NCBI GenBank assembly: GCA_001643675.2
Contig: LSRY02000025.1
Location: forward strand, 1,180,001-1,244,000
Length of the DNA: 64,000 nucleotides
Direction of reading: 5' to 3'
From: Monocercomonoides exilis
Taxonomy: Eukaryota > Preaxostyla > Oxymonadida > Polymastigidae
Shown: positions 49,301 to 61,400 of the stretch, one piece after another
Numbering within the stretch: the first letter of the stretch is position 1
Layout of the letters: every line of letters starts with the position of its first letter
Notes under the pieces: model-generated
What the model was told of the DNA's origin: nothing
What the model saw: the letters and a program-made list of their open reading frames with translations, nothing else
Databases searched by the model: none
Translations under genes and position numbers: made by a program

Positions 49301-52300
49301 ATCGGGGAGTCTGACGGATTGTTCAGCACAGATAAGGCTGATGGCATATCCAAGATCATTTGCAATTGTCGATGCCAAAGGAGATAGCAGAACTTTGCTT
49401 TGAGACTTCTGCTCGATAAAGTCCTGCAACGATATCTCTTTCATTGGTACTCCATCAATCATTTTCGTGACTTGAGAAGATAGTTCAGCATTCGACGATG
49501 CATCTTCACTCAGGTAAATCTCTAATCCAAGTGAATCCACTGCAACTGAATTTCCAAGATTGGGGGATTTTCCTCTGCCAACCCCACCTCCTCGGCCGCT
49601 CCCTCTGAACGATGAGCCTCCTCTGCCTCTGCCTCCATATGCACCTCTTCCGCGTCCTGACTCTTTCAGCTCTCCTCCAAAGTCCTCGTCTTCGTTGTCA
49701 AGCGAGTCCATAATGAACGAGCTTTCAGAGACTGAATCTGGTGCATGGAGAAGATTGGAGCTGGGTTCATCAACTGAGTTATCGAGGCCAATTTCTTCTT
49801 CTCTTTCGCTTCCTCCGTCGTATTCGTCTTCAGCATCGCCTTCATCGCCTCCATCGCCTCCATCGCCTCCATCATCCAACCCTTCGCTCAGCATTGAACG
49901 CAGGAGATCAACAGGAATCATCATCTGTTTACTCATCTCCTCAAGCTGTTTCGGATCATTGAGTATCTTTTCTTGTTCATTCTCAATCGCTGAAGATCCT
50001 CCTCTTCCTGCATTCTTCTGTTTCGCTTGTTTAGGTTTGCCTCTGCCTGCTTGTTTTATTGGGTCACTTATGAAAAATTCATTTTGGCTATTCGATGAGC
50101 TGTTTCGAAAGAGCTCGTTTATTTCGTCTTCGTTCAGATCTCCAGTAATCACATTGAGCGAATTCTTTGCCTGGGATTCTGCTACTTCAAGTTGAATCTT
50201 TAATTCAGAATCCTTGGTAGGAATATCTCCAAAGTTCATTGAATCGGCAGATGCACCGATTGAGAATTCATCTGATATTTTATCAGGCGTTTCTCTTCCT
50301 TTATGTGCGATTTCTGTTGCCTTAGAACTTAATGTATTGCTTAGTGAAGCAAGTGATGCAGGATATCCGTTCTCGGGTGTGAAATATGTGCTAAATGGCT
50401 TTGTTCTAATCTGTCCAAGAACATTCTTCGCTAAAATGGATGAAACAACAGAAAGTTGTGTTTGACCATCCTTTGATGCACTCGGTTGAATTTCAGTTAA
50501 AACATTCTCAAACAGCTTTGAGAGTGTAGCATTGTAGTCTGATTCTGTGTGAAGAGATTTCATAACATCATCAGCAATCTCAGAAGATGACCTCGAAGCA
50601 GAAAACTTATATTTTGTGCTATTTGAACCAGATGGTGACTGTTCGGCCGAAGTTGCAGAGGAAGATGAGTTCGGTCGTTTGCTTGCAGAAGTTGCATTTG
50701 TCTTTTCAATTGGTGATAGTTTCTTTGAATGTTCTTCGCTTTCTGATTCGTCGCTATCTTCGTCTGATGAATCCTCTTCTGATCCATCTTCTTCAGATCG
50801 TCTACTACATTTCTTTGAATGAGACTCAGCAAAGTAGCACTTAAGAACCTGAGGGAATAAATTCGTGGATGAAAAATTAGCGCTTTCAGCAGATGCTGAT
50901 GTGTCAATTTGTGAAGCTGCGAGAATCCGTTCGAATGAATTCAGTGCCATTGATGAAGATGCCGAAGAGGATGAAGAAACTTTTTCTGCAACAGCTCTGT
51001 GCAGCGCCTTCAAAAATGAGCAGCAACGTAATTTGGAAGATGAAGAAGAAGATGATGGCAACGTAGAACATGTTGCAGAAAATGAATCGTAGTTGAATAA
51101 TCGCCTGTAAATTGGATCTGATTTTTGTGCTTGAGAAAGCGATGGCAAAGCAGAGAGAAACAGATCAGACGCTGACTTAATCAAGCATGAAGGAAGCTTT
51201 TGTTCTGAAAAATGCATCAGAGACAAATCATTTGTATCGATTTTGTTAGCTTCCTCTCGTTTGCGAAGGGTTTGGATCTCTTCCATGTTTGGTGGAAGGA
51301 GAAGAGACGAAGAGGCTGATTCAGATTTTTCTTCTGTTTTGTCTTCTTTCTGTTCGCTTTTAGAAGACGAAGAAGACTTTTTATTAGTCCATGCAACAAG
51401 GAGTTCAGTCAAGCAGGCATCTGGTTCAGAACTCAGCTGAGGATACTTGCTGTCTGTTGCGAATGGCTTGCTTGCTGCAAATGGAGATGATTCATCTTCT
51501 GCAGAACAGACAGCAAACACCTTTTCTGAAAGCATACGCAAAAGTGACAAGGCAGATGAAGTTGTTTTGAGAGTGAATATTATGAGATTGATCAACGGAT
51601 AAATTGGAGGAAGTTGGGCAACATCTGATCCTGTAGTGATTGTGGATGTGTGGATTCCATGTGCAATTGTCGCTATATTCATTGCATCTTCCACTGAAAG
51701 TTCTCCACGTCGATGTTTTGTTGCCACATGAAGATTGATCGATTGAAGATTGGCAGATGGAGCAGGGAATGGGACAAATGGCAACAGATAAGTCGAATTA
51801 AAAGAGGAGACAGTTTGGACATTGTCAACCCAACTGATAGCATCTGGTTGTGAAATAGATGAAACACACAAATATTTTGGTTCTTTGGAACTTTTAAGTG
51901 ATGGCAAATTATTGGCGTTTGATATGGAGGATGGGGCAACTATGCGTGGAAGATTGAGAGGCTCATTCAAGTTGTGCTCCATATGTTTTTGTAAAGACGT
52001 AAACTCAGATGTCTTTGATGAACTTTCCGATGTGCTAGAAGAAAGTAATCCACCCAAAATCTGTGAATGAGGACTTTGTGATGGATAAGGCGATGGACGA
52101 TATACAGAAAGGATGGTAGAAAGTGGAGCTGAATACGATGGAGACATGGAAAGAAGTGGTGATGGAACAGATGAAAAGAGAGGAGATGATTGAGGAACAG
52201 TGAACACATCTCCATTGAACAGTTTGCTCAATGATTCGATCTGTTTAACAGCTGCATTTGTTCTGTCTTTGTCTACAGAGAGTCTTTCATAGTATTCATC

Positions 52301-55300
52301 AATAAGCAAAGATAGCACCTCATTCAATACCCCAATAAGGCCTTGTTTGCCATCAGATGTGTCATTTTCAGTCAAAGAAAGCGATGCCACAAGAGACGCA
52401 CCAACAGCTGATTGGAACTGATTCAAGTGGCTATACGTCTCTTCTTGTGTCTCATTCTTTCCTTCCAGCATGATTGGAAGTTTCTCTGATGAAATAACAG
52501 TCTTTATGGTTCCAAGAAGAATGTGCAGAATTTGACTTTTCACAATTGCTGAGAAGAAGAGTGATGAAGACAATGGATCTGTTGCTTTTGTCTGAAAGAA
52601 GCTTCGCTTTGCCAACAGAGCACAGCAGAAACCGCACAACACCTGTTCCCATTTGACTGATGACGGAGGTGCTGAAAGAGTGCTGGATGCTGACTCATTC
52701 TGTTGCGTCTCACTCAAAATATTCTGAATGTCTAATAATGCGCAAAACATTTCTTTCCATTCGTCTGCCTCCACCTTTTTCCTCCACCACTCCGCATCAC
52801 TCCATCTGGCCTCTTTTTCTTTCTTTTCTTCTTCTTTTTTATGGTCTGCCAAAATGCTTTGGATGGACTGGAGAAGAGCAACAAATTGAAGAGCAATTTG
52901 GGAATGTTGGATAATCACTGCTATTGACTGAGCATCAGAGTTATTACTACTAAGTGAGCAATCAATAGCTGGAGCAAAGAACAGATCGCGTGGGATGGAC
53001 AGAAGAGGAGCAAGGGAATCATTCAAAGTTGATAAGAATGAAGTATCAGTTGCTTCTCTAAATGAAGATGTTGCAGGCATTGAAAGCATCATGTGAGATG
53101 TTTTATTCTTAGACGCATAAACATTTCGTAGCAAGTGTTTTTTCTGTAATTTTTTGACAAAATGAGGAAATGTGGTAAGGAAAGCAAACTCTGATGGATA
53201 CTTTGAAGTTAAGAAGGAAGGAGATTGCAGAACAGATGATGCAAATTCAGCTGGCAGCAAAGAAAGCAAACTTTTTCCAATTGAAGCGCACACAGATTCT
53301 TCTGAATTTATTTGCAATTCTTTCTGATCTGAGAAAACAGCAGACAAGCAATGAGCCAAAATCAGCATCAACTGTGATGATTTTGATAACAGGGCAATTT
53401 TCTTTTGTTCAGCTTCGTCTGCTTTGGATTGTTCACCCTCTTTCGTTGACTGAATGTTGCTTTGTGATGTTGCCTCAACTAACTTCTTATGCGTGCTGCA
53501 GAAAACATCAACTAACTTATTAATAATTAACAGATTGACTGGTTTCTGTTTAAGTGCAGCAAAGCACAGAAATGCCTGTGATAAATGAGTTGTGTGGGTG
53601 AATAATTCTGTTCCTCTCTGCTTGGGAAATTCCAAGGCATCATCTGAATGTTTAGAGAAAATAAGTTGGTTCCAAACAATTTGTGTTTGCAGCGAAGCAA
53701 AATCAAAGTCATTTGTTGTTTCAGAAAGTGCAGTTGAAGATGTAATTTGTTCGTTTCCTCTGTTTGCAAACTGAATCAGGGCAACAGATTGAGTGTGTAT
53801 TAACACTGTCTTTATGATGATATCTGTTATCAGAGGAAGGAATTTGTGTTGCATCAGAGAGCTATCCGAAAGAAGGTCTTTCAAAGAAGAATACTTTTTG
53901 GTAACTGTGCAATTGGAAGATGATGTTGCAGAAGCTTCGCTGTTGACAGAAGAAGAGGCCTCTGATTGTTTGAATTGATTCATATTTAATATATCCAAAA
54001 GAACTTTTTCTAAAACAGATTCTGGAAATGCTGCAACAAATGTGGTCAAACGCGATAGAACAATTTGCAGCAAAGACGACAAAGTGCATCTAGCATCATG
54101 TTTTGAATCCAAATTTTGTTGCAAAAAGTCTTCGGCTTTTTTGTGTTTGTTTTGTGTTTTGTTTTTGGGGTGCTGTTTGTCTTCGTGTTTTGCAGTGTCC
54201 AGTTCTTGTTCGTCAATTGATCCATTTTGAGAAGAGGAAGCTTCTGCTGAAAGAAATGCTGAAACTTCATACAATTTGCACAATGTTGATGTGTAAGCAT
54301 CACACCAATTGTGAGCAATGCTTTCACCAGGTGCTTCAATCTCAAAATGTGCAGAATGAGAAGAACTGCATAAAGAGCTCATATTATCAGAAGCAGATTC
54401 TTTTGAGTTGTCTTGCTTTGTCATATTTATTCCTTTTGTTGAAGAAACAGATTTGCACAAATTTGATGAATATGAGGAAATATTGGCTAATTCTTCGGAT
54501 AGAATGTGTGCTGCATTTTTCTCCATGGATGAAGAGCATTGCACTCCAGACATCCAAATCCACTCAGCCGCTTTAAGAATTTTGCTGGCATTCGTCTCAC
54601 TCCTTGCGCTTCTATCTATTTCACACGCTGATTCAACTCCAGAGCATTCAACAGTGTTTTGTTGAGCATCACGTCTATATCTGAGTTTCAGTAATCCTTC
54701 ACTTATCACTTTGCAGATAATCCAAGTTAGTGAAAGCGAAGGTACTTCTGATTTTATACAATGAAATTGATCAGCTTGTTTTTTGCTTTCCTCTTTATCT
54801 TTTTCCTCATCATTTTGTTGTTTGTTTTCTTTGCTCGAATCATCTGTGCTTTTCTCTTCCTTTGCTTCTTTCTTCTGTTTCTTCTTTGATTCTGCCTCAT
54901 TGTTCTTGTCTGTTCTCAAATGCTGTCTCAGCCCATTTGTTTCCTGAGTCACTAAAATTGGTGTGGCGATGTCTGACAGGGTCTCAATTGCTTTTAAATA
55001 GGTGCCTCTTTTCACAGCATCGAGTGAATCCTGCAGTGAAGAAGATGATGAAGTCATTTTTCCATCTTCCTCAAGCACCAAACTTGTCACTTTTGCAGCA
55101 TATTCTTCTTTTACCTCTTTCAGCTTTGCTGACAAGTCATCATTAGTCTGCTTAGCTCCCGATGAAGATGATTGTTTTTGAGTGTTGGAGGAAGAAAGCA
55201 GAAGACTCAAAGTAGAAACAGGGGTGTGGGGATCTAATTCAGTCAGCAGAGTGATAGATGTTGGAGGAAATGGCGTTAAAAGCATCGTTTTCTCAGATAA

Positions 55301-58193
55301 ACATTGTACAGAAGAAGACGAAGACGAACTTGACTTTGAAACATCATCATCAGACTGTTGGTCATTCAAAGCATTGTCTTTCTTCAGAAGTACAAGCAAT
55401 GAATTCAGCAACTCAAACAAGAGAGGTTCGACATGAGACGCACTCCATTCAGAACAGAGGGCAGAAAATGAACATAATTGAGCTGAATTATTGCTATGTT
55501 GTTGAGAATCCTTTGAAGACGAAGCATTTGAAGCATTTGAGACAATCCCCAAAAGGCACAATAAATACGCCGAATAAAGTGGGGATGAAAGAGGAGAAGA
55601 AGGAATGCTACAACGGAACGACAATGCTGCCAAAACAGACTCAAAATGTTCTCTGAGCACATCATCTGTTTTGAATGAGCTGGCCAATGGCTGTTTTGAT
55701 CTGGCAGTGTTGAGAGTGGTGATGGATGAGAAGAGCACAACCATCAGTGCACCCAGATGCCCAGCAAATGCCTTTTTGGCCTCAGCCACCAAATAGAGTG
55801 AGTTGGTTGATGTGGTTTCGAAAAGATTTGAGGCTGAGTTAGAAGCTGAAGAGGTTCCATTTTGACTGGAAGAAGAAGAATAGGAGGAGGAGGAGGAGGA
55901 AGCAGAAGAAGATGAAGGCGAAAGCGCACAAATTGAAGTAGGAGCAGTCAAATATTCTTGTGCATATGTTGAAAGAGAAACCATCATCTTCGTCAGTTTT
56001 GCATAAAGTTCGTTGAAAAAGTCTTCTGTGACGCTTTCCAAAACATGTGAAGAAGATGAGCAAAGTGAGGATGCAATCGAGATGACGTTTCTGCTGAGTG
56101 AAAGGGATAAATAATTAGACATAATAACGTTTCCCGCTTTCCCATCGTTTTCGCTTTTTTCGGGTTTCTTTTCTTTTTCTTCTTTCTTTTCCTTTTCCTC
56201 TTCTTTTCCTTTCTTTTCCTTCTCTTTCTTTTCAGCTTCTGCTTTCTTCCTCTCTTCCTCCTCCTTTCTGCTTTTCTCAATTGCTTCCTTTTCTCTTTCC
56301 TCTTCTTCTCGCTTCTTTCTCACTTCTTCTTCCTGCATCTGCTGGCTCAATCGGATTGCAAGCGCTAAATCAGCGTCTTCATCTTCTCCGCCTTCTCCAA
56401 AGTATTCGTTGCTCTGATCCCCCAAATCCAAATATTCCTCTGACAGTTGAAAATCTTCTGCTGAATGATCAGGATCCACAGGCAAATGAAAAGGAGCATC
56501 TGATTCATTCACTGGGACAGACTCTGCACCAGTTGATGACTTGGCTGTTTGTGTTGGTTCTGATGGCTTTTCAATCTTTTCTGTTTGTTCTTCTGTTTTA
56601 ACAGTGGAAGCATCTGAGGTTGTGTCTGCTTTGGACTCTGGAGATTTGGTTGTGGTTATGTCATTGCTGGTTGATGACGATGAAGAAGAAGAAGAAGAAG
56701 ATGATGATGATGATGATGATGATGTCTGTGATGTTGCTGCAGATTCTTTGTTCTGAAGACCCAACTCGCTTGCTGACGAGGAGAGGAAGGAACGGGTACA
56801 GTCAATGCACTTCGTCACTTCATCAAGGAGTTTAAACAGAAAACAGTCAGATGAAAAGCTCATTTTCTGTGACGAGCTTTGCGATGAAAGAATTGTTTCT
56901 TCAGAAGTCTCAGTAAAAAATTGTAAAGCAACGTGAGATATCTGCTTTGCAATGGGATCATCTGAAGGAGGCGATGCTGCTGAATTCTGTTCTTTTGCTG
57001 TGCTTTGTTCAAAGTCAAATTCTGATAGATCAGAAAGTATTTGTTCAAAAGGTGTCGTTTTCGTCTCTTTTTCTTCTTTTGCGCTGTTTTCATTCTCTTG
57101 TGATGTTGATGATTGTTTGCTTTCCTCTTCTTTCGAGTCACTCTTTTCATCTGAGGTATTATTTTCGGTATCAATGACTTCATTCAAGCAATCAATAAGA
57201 AGAGAAGGAGGTGTTGATATTCCCTCAGACAAGCTTTTCAAAGCTGATGGATCGGATAGAATATCAAAGGACATGCGAGGACATAGCACATCAACACAGT
57301 TCTTCAGAGATTGAATTTCGTAATTTCTTTCAGCAAATTCTTCACTGATGTTTTCTTTTGTAAGATTTTCACATTCATCTTTTTCTAATTTCAAAGGAGG
57401 CGTTAAAAGAAGAGTTAGAAGTAGCACGATTAAATTTGCCAATTGAACTGCGTTCGGCATGTAATGAATGTCCTCGACTCCTTTTAGTAGAGCGGTCGGA
57501 TGTGTTTTCTCTTTGCCATTCAGAATTGAATAGCAATAATCGCATAACGAAATTATTGAATTCTCTTGTTGCTTGGTCAATGAAACGTTTGAAGACGATA
57601 AAATAATTGAACGCAATAGAATACATAAAATCTTTGTGATGTAAATATTTAATTGGTATGCATCCGTCTCGGAACGTTTGGAAAATAAACTTAAATATGG
57701 AAGAAGTTTTGATACTTCGGATAAGTACTGTAACGCATTGTTTAATGGAATTTCTGCTATCGTTATGTGAGTGGTTAGTTTTTCAAAGAAAAGCTACAAA
57801 ATAAAAAAATGATAGAAATTGTGAAAAATGACAAATACTTAATTGTTGATAAAAAATAAAATAAAATAACTTTAAGCCCTTTTTTGAAGTACTCATAAAT
57901 GTCATTTATAACAACGCCTTTAGTTTTTTCTTCTTTAATTTCCTCTTCATTTGATTTGTCTAAAAATTGTCAAGTTGGGTGAAATAAAAAACACAAATAG
58001 AAACACTTAAAGAATGAATCAATAAACCTTCTTTTTCAACTTGAGGCTTGACCTCATTTTCTTTTGGAGCTTGAGCTGCTGCTTGGCTCTGTTGTTGAGT
58101 CTGTCGATCGGCCTCTTCTTTTTCGGCCAATTGACGGGACATTTCGATAGCTAGAAGAAGGGCTTGATCTTCATCATCCATATGCATTGCCAT
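25328..58193 (-). CDS. UBR4: UBR4/BIG-family giant E3 ubiquitin ligase
   Basis: Three exons, 58193-58028, 57959-57871 and 57793-25328, join in phase to about 10,906 residues; the last exon is 32.5 kb. UBR4 proteins are N-degron and protein-quality-control E3 ligases. Landmarks in order: a UIM at about residues 6-25 (DQALLLAIEMSRQL); a second UIM near 555-577 (DADLALAIRLSQQM) before a Lys/Glu-rich helix; a diverged UBR box near 3869-3945 (CYSCHG, CWRCARKHEGHD, CADCGEPC); a beta-sandwich-like stretch near 5877-5967; a ZZ zinc finger near 6549-6589 (CDSCGKV, CVICTNYDLCEKC), as in plant BIG; the UBR4-specific Cys-rich module near 7982-8034 (CGRCGMPC, CKQCRNIN, CPECGFC); and the C-terminal hemi-RING module from about 10201 (CCVICREG, FHIVHDGCH) with the following C-terminal region. 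Human UBR4 and plant BIG are about 5,100-5,200 residues; the extra length here is largely Ser-, Glu- and Lys-rich linker. No internal stop or frameshift is seen. Confidence 0.93.
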
Positions 58194-58436
58194 TTAAAAT
58201 ATTATATTAACCTTGGTTGTTTGCAATGTGTGCAAAAACGACCAATGAAGATAAGACTGATCTTGATACCATTTCATTTATGTTTATTATGATAAAATCG
58301 ACAAATGAAACAAATCAAGTTTTTGTTTTTCTTTCAAAACTTATGATGAAATCTGCTATCATTTATCTTTTTCAATTTCTCGGACAACCATATTTAATCT
58401 TTTAAATATTAGTGATATTTTTTACTTAATTTTGAA
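58194..58436. promoter_or_regulatory. Divergent promoter region between UBR4 and IRE1 genes
   Basis: 243 bp separate the ATG of the E3 gene (58193, minus) from the ATG of the IRE1-like gene (58437, plus). Both promoters must lie here unless there are unseen upstream non-coding exons. The sequence is A+T-rich and no stress-response element can be recognised by eye. Confidence 0.55.
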
Positions 58437-61400
58437 ATGTACGGTTGGATAATACTTATCCTACTGTCATTTTCGCGGTGCATTACAAAATGTCCAATTA
58501 TATTTGGTACAATGGATGGGACAATATTTGCTCTCGATGAATATACAGGTAAAAAACTTTGGTCCTTCAAAACAGGGGGTCCATTGCTTAATTCATCGGG
58601 TCCGTTAGCAATATACCCATCACTAGATGGATACTTATATCATTTAAAGGATGATGGTAGAATAGAGGTTTTATTTCTTTGATTTTAATTGATAGCGTAT
58701 ATTTTTATTTTATTCATTGTCTTTGTTTAATTATCTTATTTTGTGTTTTTATATTGTATTTAATTGTTTTTAATAATTCATATATGATATTACGATGATT
58801 TTAAATTTTCACGTTTTATGATAAATAGAAATTCCCTCTTAATGTTGTTGATTTTTTAAGTTCTGGACATATGTTTGTCAATGGAGTGCAATATTCCACA
58901 ACAACAAAAACGGATTCGTATGTCCTTCATCCGCAAACTGGACGTCCGTTGGGTTCTTCAAATGGAAAAGGAGATGATGATGATGGAAATATAAATGTTC
59001 TTCTTCAAAGGCAAACTGTAAAGCGTGGAGTTATTGTTTCGAGAACAACTCACACCGTTGAAGCAAAGGAAGTTAAAAGCGGGAAAATCTTGTTTGTTAC
59101 TTTTTGAAAAAATAAATTTTCATACAAAACAAATTGAATTTTTTAGGTGGTCTGTATCTGTTGGGGAATACTCTGGTCCTTCATTCTCAAGGCTAAAAAT
59201 GGAAGATTATTCACAACGTGAAGGCAACACTTTTGGAGGTGGTTCTTTTGCGTCAATGAGAGAGCAATCAAAAATTCCTCCATATATTGTCATAAGTGGA
59301 GATGGAGCTGTTGAAGCATATGTCCGTGAAAATGAAGGAGTAAACGGGGAAAACCAGCTTGTTCCGTTGTGGAGAAAAGTTCTGCCTTCGAGCGCTGTTC
59401 CTTGTGACACCCTTACATTCAGAGATAGGCGGATAGAACATGTTGAGAGGGCCATCAACGAGAGAGTGAAGCCCAGAAAGACTGGAACAGTTCGAATGAA
59501 TGAGAAAGGTGGGTTCAACAGCACAACTGACCAGCCTGCGCATGAGAGAAAAGGAACATACATGCATACGCTTCTTCCTGATTACATTTATGTAACTTTC
59601 TCCAAAAGATCGCTATTTTTCATAAACATTCCTGAGGTGATTGATAACTGTATGCTATTCAAATGATCTTATAATGCATTTTGTTTTTTGTGCTCCATAA
59701 ATTATTTTGTTTATTTATTTGATTTTTTCAATGGTTATCTTTGTTATCTATTTCGTATTCTGATTTAATTTATTTTTTCTTTTCCATAATGCATTCTTGA
59801 ATGCTTAGCGAATGTCTGGTCTGTCTGTCATCGAGGTTCATGGCTGGCAGCAGTCGATGATTTTGTGGAAGAAATTGAAGATGAAGCAGTTGATTCTTCC
59901 TCTTCTTCTTCCTCCTCTTCTGCTGCTGCTGCTGCATCTGCTGAAAAGATGGCCTCTCCAGTTGAATCATTTGCATCTTCGGCAGAAGAAGAATCAGCCA
60001 TTTCATATCAGCAGACAGCGAACGATGTGATGCGAGAGAAAGAAGAGAAATCAGAAAGAAGAAACATTCCACGTCACAAATCACACAAATCCTTTTCACC
60101 AGACTCTTCCACTTCAGATTCTTTTTCCTCCTCATCTTCATCCTCATCCTCCTCTCCTTCTTCTTCTTCCCGTGGTGCATCTGTCGTTGAGCAGCTACCC
60201 CGCTTCGATGTGGAAGATGCCCGTATGTGTCATGCCATTCATGTCTGCGAGGCGATGAAGCTGTTTCCAGCAGGCGAGAGAACAAACCCCTTTTCTTCCT
60301 CTTCAGGCACCCACATCTCCATCAGCGGGAATATTCCCCTTCAATTCGTGTCGTATGTCCTCTCTCTCCGCGCCCCTCAGCGCAACAACACAGTCGTCCC
60401 TTCTGCAGCCATTGCTTATTACTCCAAGATCAGCTCCAATGACACTCTCGAGACAGACACAGATGGACTCCCTGCTCCTTCTACACGAAGTGACAGCGAC
60501 GGCACCAGCGAGGATGATGATGGCAATGACAACAGCCGTCTTCCCCCGCAGCTGCTTGCAGAAGAAGGGCAGAGTGTGTTCTCCTTCCTGGTGCGTGTGT
60601 ATGCTGTCCCTGTCTACGACGTTGCTGCCTTCGAGGCGTGTGCCATGCCTCAGCAGTATTCTCTGCATCTTCTGGCTGAGCAGCCTGATTTGTATGGCCA
60701 GATCGCCCAGCAGGAGCCCAATGACTCCACAAACTCTGTCTCCTATCTGATACAAGCACTGACGGCACTCTACTTCCAGCACTCGATCGTCAACACTAAC
60801 AACTTCAGCGCCTTTGTGCAGTACATTCTGAACAACCCCAACGACATCCCCTCTGACATCCTCATCAAACTCATCCATCTCTACTCTTCTCCTCCTTCTC
60901 CCCCAAACACATCTGCTAATCAGACCGGTCAAAGACCTTCTTCTTCTTCCTCTTCTTCTTCTTCTTCTGATTATGGCGATGCCTCTTCTGATCCTCCTCT
61001 GCCGATCGATTGGGAGTTCCTTTTGAGTCTGCAGAGGAACCGCACACAACAACAGGACGAGAACAACAAGGACAAAAGAGACGGAGGGAATGCCTTTTTA
61101 GACAGCCTGCTGAGTGGGAAATACGACAAAACGCCAAACTCGTCTTCTCTTCCCAATCTGACTGAAGCAACGCCTTCACCTTATCCTCCAGACAGTCGCT
61201 TCAACCACGTGTCAGTCATTCTGATACTTGTCATTGTGGTGTTTGTGGCCTTCTTCACATTCAAAATATCAGCATTGTTCAGAAAGTTGAAGGAGCAGAA
61301 CGAACAGTTCTCTCTTCTGCTGAGGCAGGCCACTCAAAAGGGAATCAACACCACTCAATCAGAAGAGACAGCCTCTGGAACATCTCCTTCCTCTCAGATT

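Noticed and set aside
56640-56760. Asp/Glu repeat tracts in the UBR4 exon as a possible acidic domain on the plus strand
   Set aside because: They are GAA/GAT simple repeats; on the minus strand they are Ser runs inside the continuous E3 frame.
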